Source: Ruminococcus sp.
GTDB taxonomy: Bacteria > Bacillota > Clostridia > Oscillospirales > Ruminococcaceae
Length of the DNA stretch: 64,000 nucleotides
Direction: 5' to 3'
NCBI GenBank assembly: GCA_021200415.1
Contig: JAJQGO010000041.1
Location: 40,033 to 104,032 of the forward strand
Shown here: one piece after another, positions 47,980 to 56,704 of the stretch
Position numbering within the stretch: the first letter of the stretch is position 1
Layout: each line of letters begins with the position of its first letter
The notes under the pieces: model-generated
Databases searched by the model: none
What the model was told of the DNA's origin: nothing
What the model saw: only the letters and a program-made list of their open reading frames with translations
Made by a program: the position numbers and the translations under genes

Positions 47980-48697
47980 CGGCAGGCTCATCCGCAGCGT
48001 GGATACGGTGTTCCCGGGGGATGAAATTATTCTGAAATGCCCCGATGTAAGCCTCCTCGAACCAAACGGAGAGCTGAATGTTCCCATTGCGTTTGAAAAT
48101 GAAAATGTTGTTGTTTTCGATAAGCCGGCAGGTATGCCCGTTCACCCGTCAATCAAGCATCAGGGCGATACTCTCGGGAACTTCTTTGCCTATCTCTATC
48201 CCCAACTGACCTTTCGCCCCGTAAACAGGCTCGACCGCGACACATCGGGACTTTGCATTGCCGCCAAAAATGCTCATGCGGCAAATCTTCTGCAAGGAAG
48301 CTGCGATAAGCTGTACTATGCGGCTGTTCACGGAATTACCGAACCTGCCGGAACTATCAATGCTCCCATCGCCCGACAACAGGAATCTATTATTCTCCGC
48401 TGCGTGCGGCAGGACGGTCAGCAGGCTGTCACCTACTTTAAACGGCTCATGTGCAGCAACGAATATTCCCTGGAGGAAATCCGCCTTGAAACAGGCAGAA
48501 CACATCAGATCAGAGTTCACTTCTCTTACATGGGGCATCCTCTTGCAGGGGACGATATGTACGGCGGACTTCGTACACATATCAGCCGTCAGGCGCTTCA
48601 CTGCGGGGAGCTGTCCTTCCGCGAGCCTGTCAGCGGAGAGAAAATCACTGTGAAATCAAATATCCCACAGGATATTTTAAATCTTTTTGATATTTAA
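47849..48697 (+). CDS. RluA-family pseudouridine synthase
   Basis: A 282-residue RNA pseudouridine synthase with an S4-like N-terminal domain (about 15-75: GVSRRLLTRLKRQDMGITRNG) and a catalytic domain. The catalytic Asp129 is in PVNRLDRDTSG. VFDKPAGMPVHPS and RTHQIRVHFSYMGHPLAGD are the other family motifs. It converts uridines in rRNA or tRNA to pseudouridine; which of RluA/C/D-like targets applies is not clear. TTG start at 47849 with AAGGAGG 9 bases upstream, inside the end of the membrane protein gene. Confidence 0.92.
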   Translation: MTEIKLIVDSDKPIALQSFLLGRKGVSRRLLTRLKRQDMGITRNGRLIRSVDTVFPGDEIILKCPDVSLLEPNGELNVPIAFENENVVVFDKPAGMPVHPSIKHQGDTLGNFFAYLYPQLTFRPVNRLDRDTSGLCIAAKNAHAANLLQGSCDKLYYAAVHGITEPAGTINAPIARQQESIILRCVRQDGQQAVTYFKRLMCSNEYSLEEIRLETGRTHQIRVHFSYMGHPLAGDDMYGGLRTHISRQALHCGELSFREPVSGEKITVKSNIPQDILNLFDI

Positions 48698-48723
48698 CTT
48701 AAACTTTAACGGAGGTAATTATT

Positions 48724-49197
48724 ATGGAAAAAATTGCAAGCTTTCAGGTCGATCACACAAAATTCGGCGTAGGAATGTACATCTCGAGAGTTGACGGCGA
48801 TATTGTCACCTACGACATACGTATGGTTAAGCCCAACGGCGGAGTTTATATCTCAAACCCCTCTCTCCACACTATTGAGCATCTTTTCGCCACATTCGCG
48901 AGAAATTCGGAATTCGGCGAAAGCATCATCTACGTAGGCCCTATGGGCTGCCGCACGGGATTTTACCTGCTGACGAGAAATCTGCCGCACGAAAACGCAA
49001 TTGCTCTCGTCAGGGACGCTTATAGCTTCATTGCAGGCTTCAGCGGCGAAATCCCCGGCTGCTCCCCTGTGGAATGCGGCAATTACAAGGAGCATGACCT
49101 TGAATCCGCACGAAAGGATGTTCTTCCTCTTTTGGCAAGTCTTGAAAATTATACAGTTGAAATGCTGAATTATTCCTATCATTTCAACCAAAAGTAA
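48724..49197 (+). CDS. luxS: S-ribosylhomocysteine lyase LuxS
   Basis: A 157-residue metalloenzyme that splits S-ribosylhomocysteine into homocysteine and DPD, the precursor of autoinducer-2. The metal ligands His49 and His53 (HTIEHLFATF) and Cys118 (VECGNY), and the catalytic Cys76 (GPMGCRTGFY), are in place. It belongs to the activated methyl cycle; no pfs or other methyl-cycle gene lies in this window. GGAGG precedes the ATG. It lies 26 bases after the pseudouridine synthase gene, so the two are probably co-transcribed. Confidence 0.97.
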   Translation: MEKIASFQVDHTKFGVGMYISRVDGDIVTYDIRMVKPNGGVYISNPSLHTIEHLFATFARNSEFGESIIYVGPMGCRTGFYLLTRNLPHENAIALVRDAYSFIAGFSGEIPGCSPVECGNYKEHDLESARKDVLPLLASLENYTVEMLNYSYHFNQK

Positions 49198-49260
49198 CGC
49201 TCTGTTTTTTTGCAGCTTCACGAAATACATAGTAATTCAGGAAAAACTTCTAAATATGAG

Positions 49261-49288
49261 TTGTTTTTTCACTTTAAGTTGCTATAAT
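49261..49288 (+). promoter_or_regulatory. Promoter of the M23 peptidase gene
   Basis: TTGTTT (49261-49266) and TATAAT (49283-49288), 16-base spacer, about 70 bases before the ATG at 49357. Confidence 0.6.
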
Positions 49289-49356
49289 TATTACAGTGTA
49301 ACTGATTTGTAATTTTCAGTGCCAATTTGTAACCCCTGATGAAAGGAGCTGTTTTT

Positions 49357-51117
49357 ATGGATAAGAAACGTCTTGAAAATTTGCAGGACGATAATTCCGA
49401 TTCTCCTGCCGCCAATAGGGCATCGGACGTTTCCGGCTTAAAAGGATCTAAAAAACCGCATAGAGGATTTATTGGTATATTTTCACGTCTTGGATTGGTG
49501 GGAGTCAAGGTTTTCGCAGGAATACTCCTGGGCATTATCAAGGGCGTCAGGTTCATCTGCTCGGAAATCTGGGAGCTGATTTACTCGATTCTGAAGCTTC
49601 TGATACAGCTGATGAAGGCTTTTGTTTCACCTCTCCGAAAAAGAATAAGGCTCACTGCGAAAATGCAGAGGTCGCTTCGGCGTGCAAGGAAAATCAGCAA
49701 AAAAGCCTACGCCGCAGAGCTTATAAAATGCGCGGGATCATTCCTGTTCGGCGAAGAGGGCGTATGCTACACAGCTTTTAACTATGTTCTGCCGATAATC
49801 TCGGCGGCATTTCTCATAGGCGTTATCAGCTACGGCTCAGGTCTGGAATATGGAATCTGCGTTGAGTATAACGGAAAGGAAATCGGCATAATCTCCGCGG
49901 AATCGGAATTTGACGACGCAGCAAGGGAGGTTCAGCAGCGCATTTCCTATACGGAGGGCGACGAAACAATTGATTTCTCACCGCAGCTCTCCCTGAAAAT
50001 TATATCTGATGATGAAACCTTCGTGAGCGCCTCGGAGCTTGCGGATGAAATGCTTGCTGTATCGGATCAGGAGCTTACCGAAGCCTACGGCATCTATATT
50101 GACGGAGAATTCATCGGAGCTGTGGAGGACAAGGAGCCTATAGAACAGGTTCTGTCGGATATTCTGCTCAACTATAAGGTTGAGGGCAACGTCAGGGACA
50201 TCGCCTTCAAAAACAAAATTGAGTACACAAAGGGAATCTATCTTACCGAAAGCGTTATGAATCAGGCTGAGGCAATAACGCTTCTCACCTCGAAAAAGGA
50301 AATCTCAAGCACCTATGTTGCGCAGGAGGACGACACGCCTCTCCTCATTTGCATGAAATACAATATGACAATGGATGAGCTTCTGGAGCTTAACCCCGAT
50401 ATTGAGGAAAGCTGCGAGGCCGGCAAAATTGTGACCGTCACCGAAACCGAAAGCTATCTTCCTATTCAGTATGTCCTCGAAACGGAAACAATCTCCTTCA
50501 TAGACTACGATACAATTGAGGTTGAAACAAGCTCTCTCAACGTGGGAACAACTGAGGTTCTCGTAAACGGCGAAAAGGGCGAAAAAAGAAGCAGCGTTGA
50601 AATTACCTATATTGACGGCGTTGAACGCGCACGTAAGGTAATCAGCTCGGAGATCACAAAGGAACCTGTTACCGAGCAAATCGGAATCGGAACATATACT
50701 CCCAAGCCCGCCAGCACTGCGACTATGCTTTACGGCACGGGTGAATTTGGCTGGCCCGTGGACGGCGGATATATCAGCGACCCATTCCTCAGCGACAGAA
50801 ACCACAAGGGCATGGATATTGCAGCCGCAGCAGGAACTGATATTTACGCTGCCGCTGACGGCGTTGTTGTTGCAGCCGGCTGGAATACGGGCGGCTACGG
50901 TTACTTCGTTATGATTGACCACCTGAATGGCTATCAGACGGTTTATGGCCATTGCAGTGCATTATATGCAGTTGAGGGGCAGACCGTTACACGAGGGCAG
51001 CTTATTGCAGCTGTCGGCAGCACAGGCGATTCAACCGGAAATCACTGTCATTTTGAAGTCCGATACCTCGGCGTATGCTATGATCCTGCCGATTTTATCA
51101 ATACTGTAACTAATTAA
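49357..51117 (+). CDS. Membrane-anchored cell-wall peptidase with LysM, G5 and M23 domains
   Basis: A 586-residue protein. The cytoplasmic N-terminus is followed by a first hydrophobic stretch (about 45-75) and a basic region, then a membrane helix at about 142-163 (YVLPIISAAFLIGVISYGSG). Outside are a spore-coat/YabE-like beta region, a LysM domain (about 322-370: LLICMKYNMTMDELLELNPD), a G5 domain (about 375-445) and a C-terminal LytM/M23 zinc endopeptidase (about 460-580). Metal ligands are visible in NHKGMDIA (His, Asp) and in HCHFEV, with YGHCS between. Such enzymes cut peptidoglycan cross-bridges or activate amidases in division or morphogenesis. The ATG at 49357 with AAAGGAG upstream is used. 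Confidence 0.88.
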   Translation: MDKKRLENLQDDNSDSPAANRASDVSGLKGSKKPHRGFIGIFSRLGLVGVKVFAGILLGIIKGVRFICSEIWELIYSILKLLIQLMKAFVSPLRKRIRLTAKMQRSLRRARKISKKAYAAELIKCAGSFLFGEEGVCYTAFNYVLPIISAAFLIGVISYGSGLEYGICVEYNGKEIGIISAESEFDDAAREVQQRISYTEGDETIDFSPQLSLKIISDDETFVSASELADEMLAVSDQELTEAYGIYIDGEFIGAVEDKEPIEQVLSDILLNYKVEGNVRDIAFKNKIEYTKGIYLTESVMNQAEAITLLTSKKEISSTYVAQEDDTPLLICMKYNMTMDELLELNPDIEESCEAGKIVTVTETESYLPIQYVLETETISFIDYDTIEVETSSLNVGTTEVLVNGEKGEKRSSVEITYIDGVERARKVISSEITKEPVTEQIGIGTYTPKPASTATMLYGTGEFGWPVDGGYISDPFLSDRNHKGMDIAAAAGTDIYAAADGVVVAAGWNTGGYGYFVMIDHLNGYQTVYGHCSALYAVEGQTVTRGQLIAAVGSTGDSTGNHCHFEVRYLGVCYDPADFINTVTN

Positions 51118-51133
51118 GACAACACCGCTTAAG
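51116..51133 (+). other. Fragment resembling the MITE terminal repeat
   Basis: AAGACAACACCGC (51116-51128) matches the left end of the MITE-like element (AAGGCAACACCGC) at 12 of 13 bases, but no other part of the element follows. It may be a remnant or chance. Confidence 0.25.
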
Positions 51134-51144
51134 ACAAAAAATTA

Positions 51145-51176
51145 CCGCTTCCGTATATAACGGAAGCGGCTTTTTT
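51145..51176 (+). terminator. Bidirectional terminator between the M23 gene and the ABC locus
   Basis: CCGCTTCCGT (51145-51154) pairs with ACGGAAGCGG (51160-51169), followed by CTTTTTTATT on the plus strand and by TAATTTTTTG on the minus strand. It ends both converging units. Confidence 0.9.
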
Positions 51177-51217
51177 ATTGGCAGGTGCCATATTTGATTT
51201 TGCATATGCTGCTGTGA

Positions 51218-52243
51218 TTATCCAACAAGTCCCGAACGCTCAATACCCTCTGTAAAGTATTTTTGCAGACAAACGTAAAGCAGAAGAATCGGCGTGATGG
51301 ACAGCAGACAGCCTGCCTCCTTCCACACTATCTGCTCACGGGGACTGATTTCAACTGTCGCATCGTTGAAAAGCGCGATTTTCAGCTGTGAATCAAGATT
51401 CTGGAGCATCAGCGCAACTGTTTTGTTGTTCGTAAAGAATGTAGAGCTTACATAGTAATCATTCCAGTACCATACGACTGAGAAAAGAAATACTGTCAGG
51501 AATGCGGAGGATGCGTTGGGAACCATTACTCTGATAAAGGTTTTAAGCGGGCCGCAGCCGTCAATATAGGCGGCGTCCTCAAGCTCCCTCGGGAGTCCCC
51601 TGAAGAACTGGCGGAAGATGAGAATCATAAGTCCCGAACGAATACCATTTGCCGTAATGGCAGGAAGATACATCGTCCACATTGTATCAATCAAATTGAT
51701 TGAAAAGAGTCCCTTGATACCGAAGTATCTGAACTGCGTATAAAGAGGAAGGGAGATTACCTGAGTCGGAACAAGAATCATCATAATTACGATTCCGAAG
51801 AGAAGTCCCTTGCCCTTGAAATTGAATCGCGCAAAGCCGTAGCCTGTTACTGCGCAGGAGAGAACCTGAACCAATGCGCATCCAATGTTAAGGATAAGCG
51901 TATTTTTTAGCGTGTTCCAGAAATCCATTGCCTGAATGGTTTCCTTAATGATAGTGAGGGTATAATGCCTCGGAACCCACATTACCGTCGGATCGCTCAT
52001 ATCGGAGCGGTCACGGAACGCGCAGCTTACCATGTAAATAAGAGGATACAGAATGACGAAGCTAAGACCGAAAAGGATTATAAAACGAAATATCGGCCAC
52101 ACCTTTTCCACGAGAGATTTACGGCGCAGATAGCTGATTTCCGCTTTCGTCATGGACTTCATACGGATTTTTTTAGCCTGCTTTTTGCTCATGCCTTTTC
52201 CGATAGGCTTTTCCTCAACAGCTGCTGTATTTGAATCTGCCAT
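51218..52243 (-). CDS. Carbohydrate ABC transporter permease, MalG type (second pair)
   Basis: A 341-residue inner-membrane permease with six core helices after a long basic cytoplasmic N-terminus (about 1-40, KKQAKKIRMKSMTKAEISYL). The EAA loop that contacts the ATPase reads EDAAYIDGCGPLKTFIRVMVP. It would pair with the MalF-type permease encoded just upstream (52261-53193). It is the last gene of the eight-gene locus. Its substrate is unknown; an oligosaccharide is likely by family. No ATPase gene is nearby. Confidence 0.92.
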   Translation of the reverse strand: MADSNTAAVEEKPIGKGMSKKQAKKIRMKSMTKAEISYLRRKSLVEKVWPIFRFIILFGLSFVILYPLIYMVSCAFRDRSDMSDPTVMWVPRHYTLTIIKETIQAMDFWNTLKNTLILNIGCALVQVLSCAVTGYGFARFNFKGKGLLFGIVIMMILVPTQVISLPLYTQFRYFGIKGLFSINLIDTMWTMYLPAITANGIRSGLMILIFRQFFRGLPRELEDAAYIDGCGPLKTFIRVMVPNASSAFLTVFLFSVVWYWNDYYVSSTFFTNNKTVALMLQNLDSQLKIALFNDATVEISPREQIVWKEAGCLLSITPILLLYVCLQKYFTEGIERSGLVG

Positions 52244-52260
52244 AAATAATCCGCACCTCC

Positions 52261-53193
52261 TTAATCGACCTCATAGTAAATAAATTTATTTACTATGGCA
52301 GTAATAATTCCAATCGCAACAAGAACTATTCCAAAATAAATCCATGCCATTGCCGAAGCATAGCCGAAGAACCAGCCTTCCTTCATCTTCAGGATACGAG
52401 TCATAACAAGGTTTGTGGGGCTTGTGAATGAATCAATAACCGTAAAGATAAGATTTGCAAGTATGAACGGGCTTACGTAGGGGAAGGTGATTTTCCAGAA
52501 ATATTCCCAGGCCGTAGCGCCCTCCATCTGAGCTGCCTCCTTTGCGGAAGGGGGAATGTTTTGCAGTGCCGCAAGGAAGAGAAGTATCTGAATACCCGCG
52601 CTCCAGACAATGCCGAATATGTTGTCGGCGACAGTTTCAATGAGCGTACTCATATTGTCGCTGAGTCCGTAGATTCCAAGGAACTGCATCAGCTCACCCA
52701 CCAGATCAGTTGAGAACATGGTGGAGAACTGTCCTGCTCCGGTATTTCCGGTAGTTCCCATATCTCCGTTGATAATCTTGTAAACAGGGCCTGTTGCAAT
52801 AATAACAGGGAGGAAGAATATAGCTCTCGCAACTGTTCTTCCCTTGAACTTCTGGTTGAGAATAACCGCGATAAAGAGTGAAAAAATCAGGATAAGAGGA
52901 GTTTTCCACAGGGTTTCAAGGAGAGTTGATTTCAGATAATCGGCGTAATTCTCATCAACTGTGAGAACGTAGTCGTAGTTTGAAAGACCTGCCCATTTGG
53001 TAATCATCTCTCCATCGCCGATTGTAACGTCATTCAGCGAATACCAGAAGGATTTTACAAGAGGTATGAGGAAGAAAATAATAGTGCCTATCAGCCAAAG
53101 GGCAATGAAGCCGTAGCCGTAAAGTCCTTTTCTTCTTTCGTAGGAAAGCTTTTTCCTTGCCCTTTTGCCTGATTTAGCGTCAGCTTTGCTCAT
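52261..53193 (-). CDS. Carbohydrate ABC transporter permease, MalF type (second pair)
   Basis: A 310-residue permease with about six membrane helices (first at about 29-51) and the EAA motif AAQMEGATAWEYFWKITFP. The periplasmic-side loop between TM1 and TM2 is longer than in many MalF-like proteins. Its ATG overlaps the DUF5696 stop codon (TGATG), so translation of the two is coupled. It is followed 17 bases later by its MalG partner. Confidence 0.92.
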   Translation of the reverse strand: MSKADAKSGKRARKKLSYERRKGLYGYGFIALWLIGTIIFFLIPLVKSFWYSLNDVTIGDGEMITKWAGLSNYDYVLTVDENYADYLKSTLLETLWKTPLILIFSLFIAVILNQKFKGRTVARAIFFLPVIIATGPVYKIINGDMGTTGNTGAGQFSTMFSTDLVGELMQFLGIYGLSDNMSTLIETVADNIFGIVWSAGIQILLFLAALQNIPPSAKEAAQMEGATAWEYFWKITFPYVSPFILANLIFTVIDSFTSPTNLVMTRILKMKEGWFFGYASAMAWIYFGIVLVAIGIITAIVNKFIYYEVD

Positions 53194-56048
53194 CAGAATT
53201 TAATACCTCCTTCTTCCGCATATTCGGTCAGATCATACTCTGTTCCGTTTTCGTCGATAGTTTTGTTTGTGAAATCGACCTTTATTACCGTACCGTTTGA
53301 ATATGTCGCAGTAACAAGTGAACCGTCGTCACTGATCTGATAGTCGTCAATTGTGCAGTCGCTTACATCGGAAAGAATAGAGGAAACCAATTTATATTCC
53401 GCTGAAGCCGTATCAATCCAGTTAGCGTAATTTGCGTAGTAGTATACGTCAAACTCCGTATCCTTGAGGGTGCTTGTTTCCTCATAGAGCATATCGTAGC
53501 TGAGATTGCTTCCGGTTGCAACTGCCATAAGCAGAAGAGTTTCGGAATCCGCACTTCCGTTTATAGCCTCTGTGGAATATGGAATAAGTCCATGCAGAAC
53601 AAGCTGATAGAAGGGTATATCCTCATCGAACATATCAAATCCGCTTGAGCATAACGGAACTCCCGTAACATGGCTGACATAGGGCAGTACATAAGCGTTT
53701 GCGCTGTCCGCGAGAATGTCGTTTTCAAGCTTGCTGTCAATATCCGCATAGCTTTCGGTGAGGAGATTCATCGCATCGTATCTTGAAATGCCCTTTTTGC
53801 CGTAATCGCCGTAAAGGGAGGTTGTCAGCGAGCCGAGTGAAATTCCGTCCAGACCGTTTGAGCTGTAGTTTGAGGATACCTCGCCGAATACCTCGGTAAA
53901 CAGGCTTGGCGAAAGAAGCGACATATTTTTCTTGAATCCGTCCGGAATGCCGTATGCTCTGTCATAGCTTACAATTCGCGAATACGAGCCGGAAACTCTT
54001 ACGCAGGTGCTTGTGAATGAATAGTAGCCGTTGCCCGAATAGAAATCTCTGTTGTCGGACGAGGGATAGAACTCAAAGCCCTTTGATTCGATGTAATCGG
54101 TGAGATCGCTGAAATCGCTTTTGCCGCCGAGAGTTCCGGAGGGCTTCGCGTCAGTATCTACCTGATTTTTTATGCCGTCGTTTGTCCAGTTATTGTAGGA
54201 TACGACTATATCGTCAACACCGCTGTTATTGAGAAGAGTCAGTATTTCCTGAGCCTCCGAATAGCTTGTGAACGATGTTTTCATTGTTATCGGAATACCA
54301 AGAATAGGCGTCTCCTTTTCAGTTCCGCCGTAGAGGTCAACGTACATGGGGGATGAGTCTGCTTCGGTTTTATCCGTTACGCCTTCCTCCTCCATAAGAT
54401 ACTGCCTGTAGCGTGCCGCAACGTCAACATAGCTTGCGTCCTCTTTTGAAATAGGATAATAAAGAAGCTCTATGTCATCGGATTTTATGCTGCCGCTTTC
54501 AAACACGGTCAGTTCCTCGGTGCTGCTGCCCGACATATAGAATGTGTCCGTATTTCTCAGCACGAAGGTGAAGTTGCAGAGATTGTAGCTGCTGTTGGAC
54601 TGCTTTGAAACGCTGGCATTGAGAGTTGCGTTTGAATCGCCCTTCGAAGCCACAACAAGCATTGCGTTATCCTCTTTTACGATGCCGTATACCGGCAGAT
54701 AAACCTGTTCTGTTACGGCTGACTTTGTGGTAGGAACTGCCGTAACGTCCGAGCCGTAAACCTTCTGCGAATAGGAATTTTTCTCGGTTTTGCCGTTGTT
54801 GAAGCGTACAAGAGCGCCGCTTCCGTCAGGTATTACAAAATAGCCGTCCTCTTCAGTTGAAGCAGCTCCGAAGCTGCCCAGAAGGGTTATTTCCGTAGTA
54901 ACATTCGCGCTGTTTGTTTCCTCGATTTCCTCAACCTTGAGGCTTGCCTTCATGTGGTCGTCCTCAATCGTATACTCAACGGGATACTTGATTCCGACCT
55001 TCTCATAATCGTACACAACTCTGATGCCGTCTGATATATCGGTAACAGTTACCGTGCAGTCATCGGTATTTGAACGCAGCCAGTTATTTGAAGCTCGCCT
55101 TTCGGGAATACCGTACCTGAGAACGCTTGATGAGCGAAGCTCATTGATAAGAAGAGGCGTTGCGATTTCATCACGTGTAGAGCCAAGGGGCGACGACCAC
55201 CATATATAGCCTGTTTCGTTATTTTCAAGACCTATGATAGCTGTTCTGTCGTCAACAAGCATTCTGTAGCTTTCGTTTTCCGCAGCATATCTGAACGTGC
55301 CGTAAACCTGAGTCATATCGGTGCTTATCCAGGCAAACTGCTCTTCATCGTCATCGCCGACATAGACCAGCATATCGTCCTCCTCCCTGTCATAGGTGTA
55401 GGTTCGGAGAACCTCCTCATAATCCTCGTCCATCAGCTCAAGTGTTTCGCCATCCTCGCTTCTGAACAGATAGGGGTCGTCAATCGTTGAAATTACCTCG
55501 CGGATTTTAATTGCCTCGGTAAGCTCCTCGTCAACGGTGAGAACATATCTTCCCGCATCGCTGACATAGATTCTGCCCTCATCGCATTTGCTGTAATCGT
55601 CAAAGGACGCAACCGCAGCTCCCGTCTCCGGATCAACCGCAACAAAATCACCGATTGGCTTCAGCAGGTCAATTTCCTCCTCAGCCTCAATCTGCTCCTG
55701 AGTCGGTTCAGCGTCCTTGTCATAGTCGTCGCTGTCCTTCGGGTTGCCGCCGTGAGCCGCCCATATTTCGTCCTCATAGTCCTCGCTTTTATAATAAATG
55801 TCGAGTCCGTCGATAGTTCCGATTTTATGCAGAAGCTTTTCAGCCTGCTCCGCCGTAAGCTCGACGTCCTCAACCTCCTCCTGACGTTTGGATTCCTCCT
55901 CCTCTTCCGAAGCCTCATCCTCCTCGTCGGATACTGTATCAGCTGACGAGCTTTGTTCGTCCTCATCGGCAGCGTAGATTGTACCGGCAGTTGTCAGCAT
56001 TGAAACGGCTAACAAACAAAGCAAAAATTTCTTAATTTTATTTCCCAT
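53193..56048 (-). CDS. Exported DUF5696-type protein
   Basis: A 951-residue exported protein. Signal peptide about 1-26 (LLCLLAVSMLTTAGTIYAAD), then a very acidic stretch (about 27-60, many Glu/Asp/Ser). The middle has repeated beta-rich segments (IIGLENNETGYIWWSSPLGS; FVIPDGSGALVRFNNGKTE) of beta-sandwich type. From about 570 a region reads like a barrel fold (ILTLLNNSGVDDIVVSYNNW; LTDYIESKGFEFYPSSDNRD; GLDGISLGSLTTSLYGDYG), possibly a glycoside hydrolase-like domain. I associate it with DUF5696, a family found next to sugar ABC transporters in Paenibacillus and Ruminococcus. Catalysis is not shown. Translationally coupled to the second permease pair. Confidence 0.7.
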   Translation of the reverse strand: MGNKIKKFLLCLLAVSMLTTAGTIYAADEDEQSSSADTVSDEEDEASEEEEESKRQEEVEDVELTAEQAEKLLHKIGTIDGLDIYYKSEDYEDEIWAAHGGNPKDSDDYDKDAEPTQEQIEAEEEIDLLKPIGDFVAVDPETGAAVASFDDYSKCDEGRIYVSDAGRYVLTVDEELTEAIKIREVISTIDDPYLFRSEDGETLELMDEDYEEVLRTYTYDREEDDMLVYVGDDDEEQFAWISTDMTQVYGTFRYAAENESYRMLVDDRTAIIGLENNETGYIWWSSPLGSTRDEIATPLLINELRSSSVLRYGIPERRASNNWLRSNTDDCTVTVTDISDGIRVVYDYEKVGIKYPVEYTIEDDHMKASLKVEEIEETNSANVTTEITLLGSFGAASTEEDGYFVIPDGSGALVRFNNGKTEKNSYSQKVYGSDVTAVPTTKSAVTEQVYLPVYGIVKEDNAMLVVASKGDSNATLNASVSKQSNSSYNLCNFTFVLRNTDTFYMSGSSTEELTVFESGSIKSDDIELLYYPISKEDASYVDVAARYRQYLMEEEGVTDKTEADSSPMYVDLYGGTEKETPILGIPITMKTSFTSYSEAQEILTLLNNSGVDDIVVSYNNWTNDGIKNQVDTDAKPSGTLGGKSDFSDLTDYIESKGFEFYPSSDNRDFYSGNGYYSFTSTCVRVSGSYSRIVSYDRAYGIPDGFKKNMSLLSPSLFTEVFGEVSSNYSSNGLDGISLGSLTTSLYGDYGKKGISRYDAMNLLTESYADIDSKLENDILADSANAYVLPYVSHVTGVPLCSSGFDMFDEDIPFYQLVLHGLIPYSTEAINGSADSETLLLMAVATGSNLSYDMLYEETSTLKDTEFDVYYYANYANWIDTASAEYKLVSSILSDVSDCTIDDYQISDDGSLVTATYSNGTVIKVDFTNKTIDENGTEYDLTEYAEEGGIKF

Positions 56049-56069
56049 AGTATATCACCGCCGTTTCTG

Positions 56070-56699
56070 TCAGACTCTCATTCGGTATGAAAGCTCTGTG
56101 TAAATTGATGAGAAGAATACGTAAACCTGCTGAATAAGCGAGAGGAGAAGTACAAGGAGGAAAAGAATTATCAGCATTGCCACAATTGTAAGAATAATGG
56201 CGAGAACAGTTTTTCCGAAGGTATACTGATGAACGGCTTTTATTGCCGAGAATATGAGAATGACCGACCAGCCGATTCCGATTATCTGTATAGCCTGCAT
56301 GAATATGTATTCATCTCTGATGAGAAAATGCGAAAGGAAAACATCAATGTAAAGCTGAGCGATGTAAGGGATAAGAGCATACGCACTGTAGATGCATATA
56401 TTTTTCATAGTTCCCTCGCCGTCAAGGAGCGTGCAGACCGCCCAGTTTCCCACTACCCACGTTGCAAAGAGAACAACGCTCTGAACGAGGTAGGGAATGA
56501 TGTTGAAGGTTTTGTCGTATGTCACGTAGAACTGAAAGCCGTAGAGCCTTCCGTGGGCGATTGTTGCGAAGAAGAAGAGGATTACAATAAGAAACGCGAT
56601 TTTCAGAGATCCGCCCTTTTTCCATCTCAGATCCTCAAAGCCCTCAAAGGGGTGCATAACAGAATGCTTAACCCACTGTCTTTGTGTTAAATCCATCAT
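56070..56699 (-). CDS. YIP1-family integral membrane protein
   Basis: A 209-residue protein with five predicted membrane helices (about 31-49, 68-90, 100-122, 133-152 and 163-190) and a short N-terminus, WVKHSVMHPFEGFEDLRW, of the kind seen in YIP1 domain proteins. The C-terminal helix is very long and rich in Leu and Ile. The role is unknown. Such genes recur next to DUF5696 genes. It is packed between the NHL/TPR gene and the DUF5696 gene with gaps of 5 and 21 bases. Confidence 0.7.
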   Translation of the reverse strand: MMDLTQRQWVKHSVMHPFEGFEDLRWKKGGSLKIAFLIVILFFFATIAHGRLYGFQFYVTYDKTFNIIPYLVQSVVLFATWVVGNWAVCTLLDGEGTMKNICIYSAYALIPYIAQLYIDVFLSHFLIRDEYIFMQAIQIIGIGWSVILIFSAIKAVHQYTFGKTVLAIILTIVAMLIILFLLVLLLSLIQQVYVFFSSIYTELSYRMRV

Positions 56700-56704
56700 G
56701 GCGC

